A stretch of DNA of 64,000 bases from SZUA-547 sp963669315 (GTDB taxonomy: Bacteria; Pseudomonadota; Alphaproteobacteria; Rhodobacterales; Rhodobacteraceae): NCBI GenBank assembly GCA_963669315.1, contig OY770021.1, positions 186,001 to 250,000 on the forward strand, written 5' to 3'. The translations under genes and the position numbers were made by a program. The notes under the pieces were generated by a model. The model was given only the letters and a program-made list of their open reading frames with translations. It was not told where the DNA came from and did not search any database. Below are positions 10,401-19,271 of the stretch, piece by piece. Each line of letters begins with the position of its first letter. The first letter of the stretch is position 1.

Positions 10401-13400
10401 TCAGGTCGTCACTGGCAGTCCCGCCAGTCGTAATTGAGAGCCCATTGGTGACCGATACATCGCCCAGTTCAAGCGCATTGGTATCCGATACCGTCGCGCT
10501 GTCCGCTTGCAGCGACAGAACGTTGAAATCATTGGATCCGTTGTCGAGCGTAACGGTGGAGGAGGACGAGATATCGACTTCGCCGGTAATGCCGGTGATC
10601 GCGGCCGATTGGGTGACCGCTCCGCTTGCGCCGACGACGAGCGTGTTCGAACCCGTGCCGCTGAGAGAGTTCGAGCCGATGTCGATCGCATTCGCGTCCG
10701 AGAACGCCGCAGACAGCCCCGTCGTCACCGCTACGACGCCAAAATCGTTGCCGACGTTATCGAGGACGATCGTCCCGGTGGCGTCCGGCGTGAACGTCGA
10801 CGTCAGGCCAACGGATACTGTCCCCGTGGAATCCTGAGAAATAGAACCATCGACGTTAAGAACCAGATTTCCCGTCAGATCGACGTTATTGAGCGCGACG
10901 CTCGTATCGACGGTCGCGCTCGCGTCGTTGCCGACAAGGCCGAGGCCGCCCGTGAACGTATTGCTCGTATTCGTCACGATGATGTCGCCGGTTCCGGCGT
11001 CAAGGCTCGTCGCCCCGGTCACATCCCACGCGCCGGTCTGGGCGATGCCGGTCGTATTCGTCGCGCCCACATCGCCAGTCAGTGTCAGGTCGCCGCCAAT
11101 GCTGAGCGCGGCGACGGTCAGCAGGCCGTCCGCGTCGATCTCCACGTCGTCGATCGTGCCCGAGTTGGAGACGCCGATCGTGACGGTGTCGCTGAAGGTC
11201 AGGCTCTCGGTGCCATTCGAGACCAACTGCACCGTGGCGTCGGTTGCGCCGTCAATCGTGATGCTGGTGCTGCCGCCCACGTCAAAGCTGGACGTGCCAG
11301 TGGCCGACAGAACGCTACCGGCCGAGGTCAGGTCGAATGCGCCCGTCGCATTGATCTCACCCAGTGTCGTCGCGCCATTGTTCACCAGTGTCACAGCGCC
11401 GCCGTCGACGCTAATTGCGCCTGTGAAGGAGTTGCTGGCGTTGTCCAGCGTGATGTTGCCGTCAGATTCGAAGCGTACGCCGCCCGTGGTGGTCAGAGTG
11501 CCGCTGCCGGCCTGCTGGGTGATATCGCCGGATGAATCTACCGAGACCAAGCCTGCGAAACTTGACGGATCGCCCTGGAACGTCACGGTTCCGGCGGTCG
11601 AGATTAGACTAATGCCGCGATCCCACGTCGCGTCCTCGACGATAATATTGCCAGATGTCCCGACGCCCGCTGCGCCTGTGACGATAAAGTCAAAATCGCC
11701 GTCATCGATATTGGTGAGATCTATGTCGTCGTCCGGGTCGCCGACATCCGTGACAGTGATATCAGCCGACCCGTAAAACAGCGTCGCCGCACCCGCGACG
11801 TTTACTGTGGCTGAAACCGTGTTGTAGCTCGGCGCGTCGAATATCGCGTTGGACGCAGCGACATTGCCGATGAACAACTCCGAACCGCTCTTTAGAGTCA
11901 CGTCGCCATTGGCCGTTGCGTCGACCGGAATGGCGAAAACGTTTGACGTGCTGTCGAGCGTGATCGTCCCGGAATCGCCTGGACCCGTAGCGACCATATC
12001 CAGATCCGAAGTCCCGGCGGTGGTGACGATATGGCCGCCATCGTCCGTGATGGAGAAACCCGTTAGCGTCACCGTCGCGCTGTCGCCGAATGTCGTCGCG
12101 CCGGTGATTGAGATGGAACCCGTGCCAGCGTCTGCGCCAGCAGTCACATCGACAACGTCGCCGAAACTCGACGTGCCAGAGAATGTCACATTGTCGGTCG
12201 CTGAGAACGCCAGATCGGTCGTATCGGTGCCCTGAGTTACGCTGTCGATAACGATGGAGCCAGACGTTTCGAACACGATCGCATCCGCGGTGATCTGTCC
12301 GATCTCGGCGTCGGAGATATCCCAGTCATCCGCGCCACCGGATCCGCCGACAACCATTGGATCGCCGTCAATATTCGCGAGTATTATGGTCTTTCCGGTG
12401 GCGACGATTGCGGGGTCTGACCCGTTGAAGTCGATGTCGCCTGACGTGATCGAAATGTCATTGCCCGCGCCCGACATCGTTACTGTATCATTGTTGTTCA
12501 CCGTAACGGTGCCGGTGGCTTCCACGTCAAGGTCGGTGACAAACGAAGAATCCCCCTCGAAAGTCACACCACCGCCAGCAACCAGACGAAGAGAATTGGT
12601 GGCCGAATAACTCGAGAGCGTTTCGACATCGATATCCGCGTCGGTGATGAATATGATCTGGCTGGCGGAAATACTCCCCATCGCCGAGTCACCCAGATCA
12701 AACCCGCCCGGAGTGGCGCCAACAGTAATGTCCACGCCGGTTTTAGCGGCTAGCGTCAACTCTCCAGAAGTAATGTTGATATCTTGGGATCCGGCAAAGC
12801 CGATCAAATTTACATCATTTGCAGTGATGAACGTGCCGGACGCCGCAGAAAACACAAAATCATCATTGCCGGTATCGTCGGGGTTAAAATCTACATCCCC
12901 CCCCGCGGTAAGTTCTATTTTCTCCGTGCTTGCTGTGCCGGTCGCGCCATCATCCGAAGTTGCGGAGAACCCTTCCTCTATCAAGATGTCGCCACTCGCC
13001 GAAACATCGATCGAATTGCTGGCGTTTATTGTGACTTCACGATCAAAGTCGACGTCACCCCCAGTCGAAACCAACGATATGGCGCCGCTCGCAACAGAGA
13101 TCGTCGTGGAGTTTGTATTTCCCGAGTCGACCTCTATCCCATCAGCGCCAGTGATTGTCGTTCCACTGGAAGCTGAAAAACTCAGTGTGTCGACACTACC
13201 GCTAGAACCGAGAATGACGAGATCTTGCGAGTTGATTGTTATCGTACTTGACGCGACGGCAGTGAACCCGCCGTCAATCTCGATGTTGTTGTTATCGTCG
13301 TCGCTTCCGTCATTCGCCGTCGCGGTCAGCGAGACGCCGCCGCCGGTGCTTCGTATGTCGACGCCATCGCCAATAAGGAATGATACATTGCCACCATTGT

Positions 13401-16245
13401 CGGCGTTGGCGGTAATGTCGACTGTGCCGGTAGCATGGATTTCGACGTTGTCTGCAATGTCGATATCGTCGAAAGACGTGATGGTGATCGTAGTTGAGGC
13501 CCGAACGTCCGAATTGGCCTGAAGAGTGATATCAGCGTTGTCATCACTGCCGACATCAGTCGTTACGATTGAAACCGAAGCCAACGAAGACGATACAGAC
13601 GCGTTTTGACTGAGTGTGATGTCGTCGCTGGCTGTTAGTGTCAAAGCAGCATCTGCGATGATGGAGTCGCTGGCGCCAATCGTGATGTCGACTGCATTGA
13701 ACGCCACGCTGGCGGACGAGTTGACGGTCACGTCGTTGTTTACATCAATATCATCACCAGCATCGAACTGAATCGTTCCGCTGGCGGAGATTGAAATACC
13801 GGACCCACCAGACTGGAATGTCAGGTCGTCTCCTGCATCCAATGTAAAGCCATCGGACGCGATGACAGTGATCCCGTCTGCAAGGGAGATGTCGTCGTCT
13901 GTGCTGATTGTGACGCTGACGCCAACCTGAATATCATCCGCCGAAGAGAAAACCAGCGAGCCTGTCGAAGTCCCTCCAATCGAGACATCCTGCTGAATCT
14001 CGATATCGCCATTGGTGGTCGTCTCGAATTCGGCCGTTCCGCCAGAGACCGTAAAGGCCGCGTCGTCCTGGAAAATGATATCGTTTGCGTTGCTCGCGCC
14101 GGTCACGTCGAACAGAACGGAGCCGGTCACTCCCACAACGGTCGCGCTAGCCGTGCTACTCGGGTCCGACATGAAAATCACGTCGAGACCGGCCGAGAAG
14201 GTGGCGCCATCATCGGAATCTATGGTAATCGCGCCATCGCTGTAGGTCTGATTGCCGCTCGCGTTAAGCACCGCGCCAAAAATGATCTGGTCATCGCTCG
14301 TAAAAGCAATTGTGCCGTCACCACTATCGTTGGTGTCGGGGGCGTCGGCCGAAAAACTACCCCCCATCAGGATCGTGTTGTTGTCGGCGTCGCTCCCGCC
14401 GCTCGAGGTTACGCTGATTTCCTCATTACTCGACGTGATGGATGAACTCGCACCGAAAACGATCGCCGCGTTGTCGTTGCCATCGCCATCAGCCGTCAAG
14501 GTCAGCGCGCCATCTGCCGTGATAGAGGCGTTTTGGCCGAGAATAATCTGATCCCCAGCGTCGAGATCGATGTTGGGATTGCTGTTGCTGTCCGAGTTCG
14601 AAATGCTGGAGCTGGCGTTCAATATTATGCTGCCGGTCGCATTGAAATCGATAAAGCCGTCTGTCGTGATAGCAACCGTTTCGCTGACGACTATGTCACC
14701 GCCAGCGTTAAGCGTGAAATCCGTGTCCTGATTTCCACCTTGAGTCAGATTCAAATCCGCAAGAATGTTGATATCGTCGCTCGCAGCCAGAACTATATCT
14801 GCGTTTACGTCATCAAGCGCGTCGACAGAAATCTCAAAGGTCGAATTGCCGCCATCCCCAGCGTTGACAGTGCCGTCATCCACCTCATCATCGTCGTCGC
14901 CGTCATCGCCAGCGACAATGTTGATATCGCCCGGATCGAACAAAAGCGTGCCGAACTCGCCGTTCTCAGCGCTGAGGTCCACATACCCGGCGAACTGAAG
15001 GCTTTCCTTCCCTGAAATCTCCGCGAAGCCGCCATCGCCAGACCCGGCGCCGACAGCAGAGAGCGAGCCTTCGAACACGGTCGCTTCGTCCGACCAGACG
15101 ATAACCCGGCCGCCATCGCCATCGACGGTGGCGTCGGCGTTCAGCATCGCGTCGGCAGTCACCCAGGTCGACTTCGCGGTGGGCGCGTCGCCCCCGCCCT
15201 GATAATCGCCGCCAACCCGAATGGAGCCGCCGCCAGCTGGACCTGAGACATCGAGAGAAGCGCCCGCCGCCAGCGTGATCGTATCGCCGAAGACGTCGAT
15301 GGAGCCGCCGGTCTGGCCTTCGCCTCCGGGCGCGCTGAGTTCAGCGGTGACGATGACTTCGCCGCCGAGTCCACCGGACAGAACGATTTCACCGCCTTGC
15401 TGCTCCACCCGGCTGGAATCGATCATGCCGCCGACATTGACCACGCTTTCGGTCACGGCATCGGCCGCGCCAGCGGACAGATACACCGCCCCGCCTGTCG
15501 CCGAAATAGCGCTGGATTCCGCCAACTGCAGGACGCCCTCGGCGCCGGCGTTGACTGTGAACGACAACAGGCCGTCGCCATCGAAATCGACACGGAACGC
15601 GCGCGCGGTCGCCAGCGCGACGTTGCCGCCATTGGTTGTGATCAAACCGGACGCCTCGATCACTGGCGCGACGAGAACCACGCCGCCTTTGCCGGCCATG
15701 ATCGTGCCGTCCGCCGTGATCTTGGAGTACTCGACCTGAGAACCGGTCAATTCCGAAAATGAGAAGTCGTCGGCCCAGAAATCGGAATCGAGGATGTCTT
15801 TGGTGCTGGCCAACAAGCCGCCCACATCCACCACCGAATTTGGGCCGAAAGCGACGCCGTTGGGATTGACGATCCAGACATTGCCGTTGGCGGTCAGGTT
15901 GCCCAGAATATGTGTCGGCAGGTTGCTGAGAACACGGTTTAACGCGATCGCGTCGGTTCCCGGCTGATTGAATTTCAGCGTCTCAGCTTTGCCAACATCC
16001 AGGCTGCTCCAGGTCAGCGTCGCCTTCTTGGATTTCTGGTTGACCGTCGTTGTCGCGCCCGATTGGCTGATCGTGGCGTCGCCGCCAGTGACCTTGCCGC
16101 CTTTCGGCCCGGCAGAGACAGGAGAGGCGACCAGCGAAGCGGCGCAAAGCGCGGTCGTGCCGAGAAGACCGTATTTCGTAGCTCGATTGCTTGCGGAAGA
16201 CGTGCAGTTTTCCGGTAAATTGGCCTCAAACGCCAAATCGGTCAT
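4402..16245 (-). CDS. giant TpsA-type filamentous haemagglutinin-like exoprotein
   Basis: A 3947-residue secreted protein of the two-partner secretion (type Vb) class. An extended signal peptide (about residues 1-45, ending in a VASPVSAG cleavage-like region) precedes a TPS/haemagglutination-activity domain with the typical ILGNLTANGNVWIVNPNGV stretch. The rest is a Ser/Thr/Asp/Gly-rich repetitive sequence that would form a long parallel beta-helix. Residues of about 3140-3530 are clear tandem repeats of 37-39 residues. Near the C-terminus there is a C-x8-C pair (NGC...LQC), as in HMW1-like adhesins retained on their translocator, then a very acidic tail. The start has AGGAGG six bases upstream. 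It follows tpsB by 21 bases and overlaps the CHAT gene. Likely role: adhesin or surface fibre. Confidence 0.93.
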   Translation of the reverse strand: MTDLAFEANLPENCTSSASNRATKYGLLGTTALCAASLVASPVSAGPKGGKVTGGDATISQSGATTTVNQKSKKATLTWSSLDVGKAETLKFNQPGTDAIALNRVLSNLPTHILGNLTANGNVWIVNPNGVAFGPNSVVDVGGLLASTKDILDSDFWADDFSFSELTGSQVEYSKITADGTIMAGKGGVVLVAPVIEASGLITTNGGNVALATARAFRVDFDGDGLLSFTVNAGAEGVLQLAESSAISATGGAVYLSAGAADAVTESVVNVGGMIDSSRVEQQGGEIVLSGGLGGEVIVTAELSAPGGEGQTGGSIDVFGDTITLAAGASLDVSGPAGGGSIRVGGDYQGGGDAPTAKSTWVTADAMLNADATVDGDGGRVIVWSDEATVFEGSLSAVGAGSGDGGFAEISGKESLQFAGYVDLSAENGEFGTLLFDPGDINIVAGDDGDDDDEVDDGTVNAGDGGNSTFEISVDALDDVNADIVLAASDDINILADLNLTQGGNQDTDFTLNAGGDIVVSETVAITTDGFIDFNATGSIILNASSSISNSDSNSNPNIDLDAGDQIILGQNASITADGALTLTADGDGNDNAAIVFGASSSITSSNEEISVTSSGGSDADNNTILMGGSFSADAPDTNDSGDGTIAFTSDDQIIFGAVLNASGNQTYSDGAITIDSDDGATFSAGLDVIFMSDPSSTASATVVGVTGSVLFDVTGASNANDIIFQDDAAFTVSGGTAEFETTTNGDIEIQQDVSIGGTSTGSLVFSSADDIQVGVSVTISTDDDISLADGITVIASDGFTLDAGDDLTFQSGGSGISISASGTIQFDAGDDIDVNNDVTVNSSASVAFNAVDITIGASDSIIADAALTLTASDDITLSQNASVSSSLASVSIVTTDVGSDDNADITLQANSDVRASTTITITSFDDIDIADNVEIHATGTVDITANADNGGNVSFLIGDGVDIRSTGGGVSLTATANDGSDDDNNNIEIDGGFTAVASSTITINSQDLVILGSSGSVDTLSFSASSGTTITGADGIEVDSGNTNSTTISVASGAISLVSTGGDVDFDREVTINASNSIDVSASGDILIEEGFSATSDDGATGTASTEKIELTAGGDVDFNPDDTGNDDFVFSAASGTFITANDVNLIGFAGSQDINITSGELTLAAKTGVDITVGATPGGFDLGDSAMGSISASQIIFITDADIDVETLSSYSATNSLRLVAGGGVTFEGDSSFVTDLDVEATGTVTVNNNDTVTMSGAGNDISITSGDIDFNGSDPAIVATGKTIILANIDGDPMVVGGSGGADDWDISDAEIGQITADAIVFETSGSIVIDSVTQGTDTTDLAFSATDNVTFSGTSSFGDVVDVTAGADAGTGSISITGATTFGDSATVTLTGFSITDDGGHIVTTAGTSDLDMVATGPGDSGTITLDSTSNVFAIPVDATANGDVTLKSGSELFIGNVAASNAIFDAPSYNTVSATVNVAGAATLFYGSADITVTDVGDPDDDIDLTNIDDGDFDFIVTGAAGVGTSGNIIVEDATWDRGISLISTAGTVTFQGDPSSFAGLVSVDSSGDITQQAGSGTLTTTGGVRFESDGNITLDNASNSFTGAISVDGGAVTLVNNGATTLGEINATGAFDLTSAGSVLSATGTSSFDVGGSTSITIDGATDATVQLVSNGTESLTFSDTVTIGVSNSGTIDDVEIDADGLLTVAALSIGGDLTLTGDVGATNTTGIAQTGAWDVTGATSLDAGTGDIIVTNTSNTFTGGLGLVGNDASATVDTSVALNNVDLTGNLVLNVDGSISQDSTGTVSVGLTSTFTPDATGTIVLDNVGNDFGVVAVTTGLSAAFSDANAIDIGSNSLSGTGSNTLVVGASGAVTQSAAITGITGEVDISSSSTVTLDNGSNDFNVLSLQADSATVSDTNALELGDVSVTNGLSITTGGTASDDLTDGAPGNSVVVGGLLTANVGAADVILDNAGNDFGSIDIAAANTTIVDSDDGLDIADLDLTGNFSLTTTDTTTGEGDVTQSGPVDVSGTTSVIADGDITLDDLANDFGGSVSLTGEVVFIATTDTLTLGTIDADDFSFSAPNFIFDGDTFNNVSGTVTFVAQPGRDFLIGEDDYIKTGTDTWGIDAASTTYLSNAQIDILEAEPTVDGVGFETSDDIYVDGLVTNLDLILNASGTVQFIDGATGTIATTTITGDLTINAGESITQFSGENNPDTFIDNFFGLGGTLGVFDPGIDFDVPDNLTANLTVTGLADLNAGDDVLLTNAGNAFSSSADAVSGSADIFSVVDVNSIALGEVTASESVSITSGGSIVIYDSISSDGSIQLTASGSIFDVTVPAESISAGTTFTALATGSVDIDQTDMSATTSVSVTAVTGYADLADITSGGTVSVITAGGTGSVTLDGVSATGAVTVTSGGAITLHNGVVQTGNNLSLTAGGTGDISDTGTGAVDVTGTTLLSAAGDSVVLDNIANDFGGAVSITAANATIVDANAFDFGASTITGPLSLTAGGAVSDSGALVVSGVNLTTINAAGQSITLNNAGTDLGGFTTGVQAASVTISETGGIWLGAIDTTGDVSVTSTGFVSEWDNSAKSIGEDFTINSGASVFIGGAVTVGAVDATGDLVVNASSTVTFNNSLDVSATTTIDSDNFNVTMANASNTFGGAVSLADVGSANIRSDSAIDFGASDVSGTLTITSAGAVSDSGAVKVSGVTSINAAGQTVEFDNSGTDFGGRVDASGTNVTLIDDVASLVLGDIDATGVLTAGAQNGGIDDGASTIAGSDINATGGASFTASTSVTLNDSFNDFGGVVSVDAGGAVSLRDANTIILGDIDTNNNTLTVVAAAAGGATAISQDSGTGISAGASSFNGSTTGDVVLTEASNSFSGAITIASANDATITGDFDLTLGGASLNPAGGSSGNLTLDVDSVSATAAINVSGNLTVSIDDGAFQSSQEVNVAGLTDINAASETVSLTNASNTFGGAVTIDASSATIAIDAGGIEFGASEITDQLTVNALGDITQSGAITGGSSMTVNVNAAGVDIDLLEASSPNDFSYFEIGGTTPANSLALRDAVGDIAFGTLDVSGDLSLEVVGDVDSNAAFDIGGATFIEVTGASSSVSLTNSGSTFGTDASDSLTIISTNDVTVNGASVTGDVNVDGVSVTIDIASIGGSIDASATSDVDIDGTSVGGGVDVNSSAGVSIDVDTIGGAVDVDASGTVDIDGSTFSNNVTVDTTGGVTVDVASIGGLLDVDTDGDVGVTSTTGVTDNVNVDGDNVTLEIASIGGLLDVDADGDIDVTGTSVSGAVRLDGASVTSNIDTIGGNLNVTATSNVDISGGSGTFIFGAVSIDGGANVSIDVEQIGDLGILDNLNLNVTAIGDIDVVTSYAVLGHVNASSSGDIDLSAGTGIAGDVDLDGESVTVNVGIITEELDVTATSHVDIDGTDFRDNVSVDGDNVSINVDEIAGVLDVDATGDIDVTSDRIEGVIRLVGDEVAVDVDRISSRIDVTGDDTSITSDRGVLLGQLNIDGALTLDVNNGAFVDASSSAISQTSGRTINVSGDVSLNPNGADIVLLSGNIGSIQNLGSAPVQPNTFDGTLSITDANDVLIGAKKDLNIGTLTATGSEFGIILLAPDMNITGPIDAPKVSLFGTSGSTQLGDGLSGGGGLLLSEAELLQIDASNTLLIGERGDVDIGDLSLSGSAIGQLMIFNDGNVAITGDLTSRNLNVNQSNALNVHFEGADNIYITGKLGVEDVDTMSPLGDLSLIAKNDVLIGNEFFVSLTDTSQLEGPNIEIDLARLDETLVHTVGAGPNVSSVVIGGSGNIAMQTTNGDVGAGLDLGNLTITQGWDGGAPEFVNLFGTVVLGSGPGSKVDGVGAAAAVGLDGIGINPDYEFNGCIIGGSFLQCTAFGTITTTIPVDQSLYLDLDIEPDEEEDDDPFTNRGNEEEWR
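5650..6830 (-). repeat. tandem 114-bp (38-residue) coding repeats in tpsA
   Basis: This part of tpsA encodes successive units built around I-G-G-x-L/V-D-V-D followed by D-I-D-V-x-G-T and V-D-G-x-x-V-T. The period is about 38 residues. At DNA level one 27-base block is identical at 6384-6410 and 6498-6524, exactly 114 bases apart, which suggests recent unit duplication or gene conversion. Such repeats can change copy number by recombination. Confidence 0.75.
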
Positions 16246-16266
16246 GTCGTCCTCCTAAGCCTGCGC

Positions 16267-18009
16267 TCAAAAGAGTTTGGTCAGGCGAAACAGCCAAGTG
16301 TCTTCAGGGTCGGGAGCGCCCGGGAACGCCGAGCCGCCACTGGTTGGATGCGCATAAGTTAAGTCGCCCAAGATCGTCTCCTGAATCCGAAAGCGCACGC
16401 CGCCGCCGATCGAATTCATATCGGCTTCGTCCACAATTGATTCAGGAGAATTCCAGACGTAACCGCCATCCGCGAACGCGTAGAACTGCGTATCTTCAAA
16501 CCATTCATTGGTGAATTCCGGCCGGTTGAGCCGAAGCTCGATCGTACCAGCGACGCCCTCATCGCCCTGAACTTCGCCAGGATCAAAGCCACGTCCAAGG
16601 GTCAGGTTGCCGAGAGAAAATTCTTCATAGGACAGCAACGGCTGATCCGAAATCTGACCGCGACCACGCAGAAAAAGCGATATTCCATGCGGCAGCGGGG
16701 TCGTGGTCGACATATCCACCCGGCCCAGCACGAACTGACCATCGGCGTCCAGCCGCGATTTGTTGGTGTCTTCGGCTTTCGTGGCGTCCCATATATCGAG
16801 ACCGGCCCGCAAATCGAACGCGCCCTCGAAAACTGTGCTTAGCGGGGCGGCCACCGCCCAACGGGCGCGACCATAAAGAGCACGGATATTATCTTCCGTA
16901 TCAATCGGTCCCTGAGTGTCCTGATTTACAAGTTCGATCCCCGCCGAGGTCCATAGGTTCATGCCTCGGGAACGAAAGACCGGATATTCCATCCGCGTAT
17001 CGAAAATCCAGGCTGTTTCCTCGAGATCGAGCACTTCTAGCTCTTCGCCAGGCTGCGACAGGCTGTAGGACAGGGTCGAATAGCTGGCCAACCCCTCGTC
17101 GCCGAACCGAGCCTGATAGTTGATCTGCGCGACAACCTGTTCCTCGAATTCCGGGATCGTGATCAACCCGACGCCCTGCAACTGGTCTCCAAAGCCCAGC
17201 GGGTTGTTCATCGAAGCTCCGCCTGACAGCGTCCACGGTCCGGTCGGTTCAGCCGAATAGTTCTGGACATTGGCGAAGCCCTCGAACTGCTTGTGCGCCA
17301 CGTCGACGATCAGATCGACCCCGCCTGCTTCGACGCCAGGCGTCTTGCGCAGCGTGCCCGTCAGGCTGAGGCCCGGCACATCACGGGCTAGCAGCAGATA
17401 GCGTTCCGCCTCAGGCCAGCGCAAAGGCTCGCCAGTGCGCAATTTCGCAAGATAGCTCTTCACCAGCGGCTCTGACAGGCCGACGTCGCCACGGATGATG
17501 ATGTTGCGAATCGAGCCCTCGAAGATCCGGATCTCGACGGCGCCGTCCTTGATGCGTTGGGCGGGCACCAGCGCACGGGTGGCGACATACTCATCGCCGC
17601 GATATTTCGCCTCGATCCGATCAGCGATGTCGCGAAGGGTTTCGAGATTGATCTCTACGCCCAAGAATTCCTCATAGAGAGACTCGAACTCGGCCACGTC
17701 GTAGACGGTTGAACCGGTGATCGACAGTTGGTTGAGCGTGAACCTGATCGCCGCGGCCTCCGGCGGCAAATCAGGTCTTGGCGTGGCCTCAAGCTCTGGC
17801 CGCTCGCCCACTTGCGGCGCCTGCTCAGGCGGCGCGATATCGGGCCGAATCGTTTCGCGCGGCGCGAACTGGGCCGCGGCGCTCCCCGCGACGAACATCG
17901 CCGCTGTCAGCGTCGCCATAGCGACAAAAACCCGTGCGCTGGACGCACGGCGGGCGAAATGGGCCGCGTCGGTGAAAACCCGGCGTTGCTCTGTCTCTCG
18001 CGTCGTCAT
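16267..18009 (-). CDS. TpsB/FhaC-family two-partner secretion translocator
   Basis: A 580-residue outer-membrane protein that exports and helps fold the adjacent TpsA. It has an N-terminal signal region, a proline-rich linker, a POTRA domain region (FTLNQLSITGSTVYDVAEF, about residues 85-250) and a C-terminal 16-strand barrel with the conserved GLITIPEF and SLGNLTLGRGFDPGE segments, ending in an aromatic-rich last strand (LFRLTKLF). I chose the ATG at 18009 because AAGGGGGAACG lies directly before it; a longer reading from 18063 adds 18 unlikely residues. The gene is immediately upstream of tpsA and transcribed with it. Confidence 0.93.
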   Translation of the reverse strand: MTTRETEQRRVFTDAAHFARRASSARVFVAMATLTAAMFVAGSAAAQFAPRETIRPDIAPPEQAPQVGERPELEATPRPDLPPEAAAIRFTLNQLSITGSTVYDVAEFESLYEEFLGVEINLETLRDIADRIEAKYRGDEYVATRALVPAQRIKDGAVEIRIFEGSIRNIIIRGDVGLSEPLVKSYLAKLRTGEPLRWPEAERYLLLARDVPGLSLTGTLRKTPGVEAGGVDLIVDVAHKQFEGFANVQNYSAEPTGPWTLSGGASMNNPLGFGDQLQGVGLITIPEFEEQVVAQINYQARFGDEGLASYSTLSYSLSQPGEELEVLDLEETAWIFDTRMEYPVFRSRGMNLWTSAGIELVNQDTQGPIDTEDNIRALYGRARWAVAAPLSTVFEGAFDLRAGLDIWDATKAEDTNKSRLDADGQFVLGRVDMSTTTPLPHGISLFLRGRGQISDQPLLSYEEFSLGNLTLGRGFDPGEVQGDEGVAGTIELRLNRPEFTNEWFEDTQFYAFADGGYVWNSPESIVDEADMNSIGGGVRFRIQETILGDLTYAHPTSGGSAFPGAPDPEDTWLFRLTKLF

Positions 18010-18171
18010 CGTTCCCCCTTGTGACGACTTACACGGGCGACACGGGCCAAAAGCCCGCGCCAAGTTTTTGACCGCAACGCCTACATTGAACTCTCACACA
18101 ACCACTGCAAACGCGCCCGGCCAACCGCCAAGCGCCACTCTACTGCTTCCACCCAGTTCTTCGTCGGGTTT

Positions 18172-18858
18172 TCACTGGCTGATCACACTCGCCTCGACGC
18201 GCCTGTTCGCCCCATCGTAGGGGTCGGCCGTGCGCGGCGACTCTTCTCCGAAGCCGCGCGGGATCAGACGTGACGAATCAACGCCCTTTGCGGTCAGATA
18301 CTCGACCACCGAGGCCGCGCGCTGCTCCGAAAGCGCGAGATTGTACTCATCGCCGCCGCTGGCGTCGGTATGCCCATTTATGGCGAACACTGCGCTGGCC
18401 AACCTAGGGTCCGATGCTGCAGAAGCGAATTCATCCAGATTGGTCTGCGCCTGCGACGTCAATTGGGCCGAACCCAGCTCGAATGTGATCAACAGGTTGA
18501 ATCCATCCGGAGCCGCCGCCGTTGTGGCAGGTTGCGCCGATGCAGGCTGAGACGGTGCGATTTCGCCCATCTGCGGCTCTGTCGATGCGGTCGTCGCCGC
18601 CGTGGTCGTCGCAGGGGCCGTCGTTGTGGTCGTAGTCGGAGCGGCCGGAGCCGGCTGCGCCGGCGAAGAACCGATCGAAAGGCCGCGAGTGCCGCTTTTC
18701 GCGATGCAATCGCCGCCCGTACAATCGTCGTCGCCGCCACTCTGTTCAAAATGCTTGATGATCGACTCGGCCGAGTAATCGGCCGACTGTGCGAATGCGC
18801 CGCTGGCGGCGATCAACGCCACGCCGAGGACGCCTGCCGCAATAGTGGTGTACTTCAT
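18172..18858 (-). CDS. OmpA-family peptidoglycan-binding outer-membrane protein
   Basis: A 228-residue protein with a signal peptide (MKYTTIAAG...SGAFAQ), a Thr/Ala/Pro-rich low-complexity linker (about residues 70-130) and a C-terminal OmpA-like domain. The domain shows FELGSAQLT, the INGHTDASGGDEYN motif and the LSEQRAASVVEYL helix, which bind diaminopimelate of peptidoglycan. The start at 18858 has AAGGGGATCCG upstream, better than the ATG 39 bases earlier. It precedes tpsB by 162 bases on the same strand, so it may belong to the same surface unit or simply neighbour it. It probably tethers the envelope or stabilises the surface apparatus. Confidence 0.9.
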   Translation of the reverse strand: MKYTTIAAGVLGVALIAASGAFAQSADYSAESIIKHFEQSGGDDDCTGGDCIAKSGTRGLSIGSSPAQPAPAAPTTTTTTAPATTTAATTASTEPQMGEIAPSQPASAQPATTAAAPDGFNLLITFELGSAQLTSQAQTNLDEFASAASDPRLASAVFAINGHTDASGGDEYNLALSEQRAASVVEYLTAKGVDSSRLIPRGFGEESPRTADPYDGANRRVEASVISQ

Positions 18859-19048
18859 CGGATCCCCTTGTCGCTCTCCTGCGACTCTGAATAACACACG
18901 CTGTTAATAGTCTTTATATCATTCCCTTGCGGGATCAGGAGCGGAAATCGCGCCAAACCTATAGGAAATGATGACTTCGGTCCATTTTAGACTCACCATG
19001 TGGCGAAGTCAGGGCCACTTTTTCGCCTCAAATTCCATAATGTGGATT

Positions 19049-19135
19049 TGGTGCCCGGAGAGAGACTCGAACTCTCAAGGTGTTGCCACCGGCGGATTTT
19101 GAATCCGCTGCGTCTGCCAGTTCCGCCATCCGGGC
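19049..19135 (-). tRNA. tRNA-Leu (anticodon CAA)
   Basis: An 87-base class II tRNA including an encoded CCA end. It folds with an acceptor stem GCCCGGA paired to TCCGGGC, a D-arm, an anticodon stem GCGGA/TCCGC with loop TTCAAAA (anticodon CAA), a long variable arm and a T-arm containing GTTCGAGTC. The long variable arm fits leucine. Confidence 0.95.
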
Positions 19136-19153
19136 GATCAGAATAGCGCGCGC

Positions 19154-19181
19154 ATCATAGGCGGAGGGTCGCCGTGGTCAA
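19154..19181 (-). promoter_or_regulatory. sigma-70-type promoter of tRNA-Leu
   Basis: Reading the minus strand, TTGACC is followed after 16 bases by TATGAT, close to consensus, and the tRNA 5' end lies about 12 bases beyond the expected start. A strong promoter is expected for a single-copy tRNA. Confidence 0.75.
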
Positions 19182-19271
19182 CACGATCCAGAACCAAACA
19201 GCCGCACTTTTTCGACGACACGGCGTGTGGGGCGATGGACGGGCCTGACGCCGGGTGATAGACGCCCCCGC

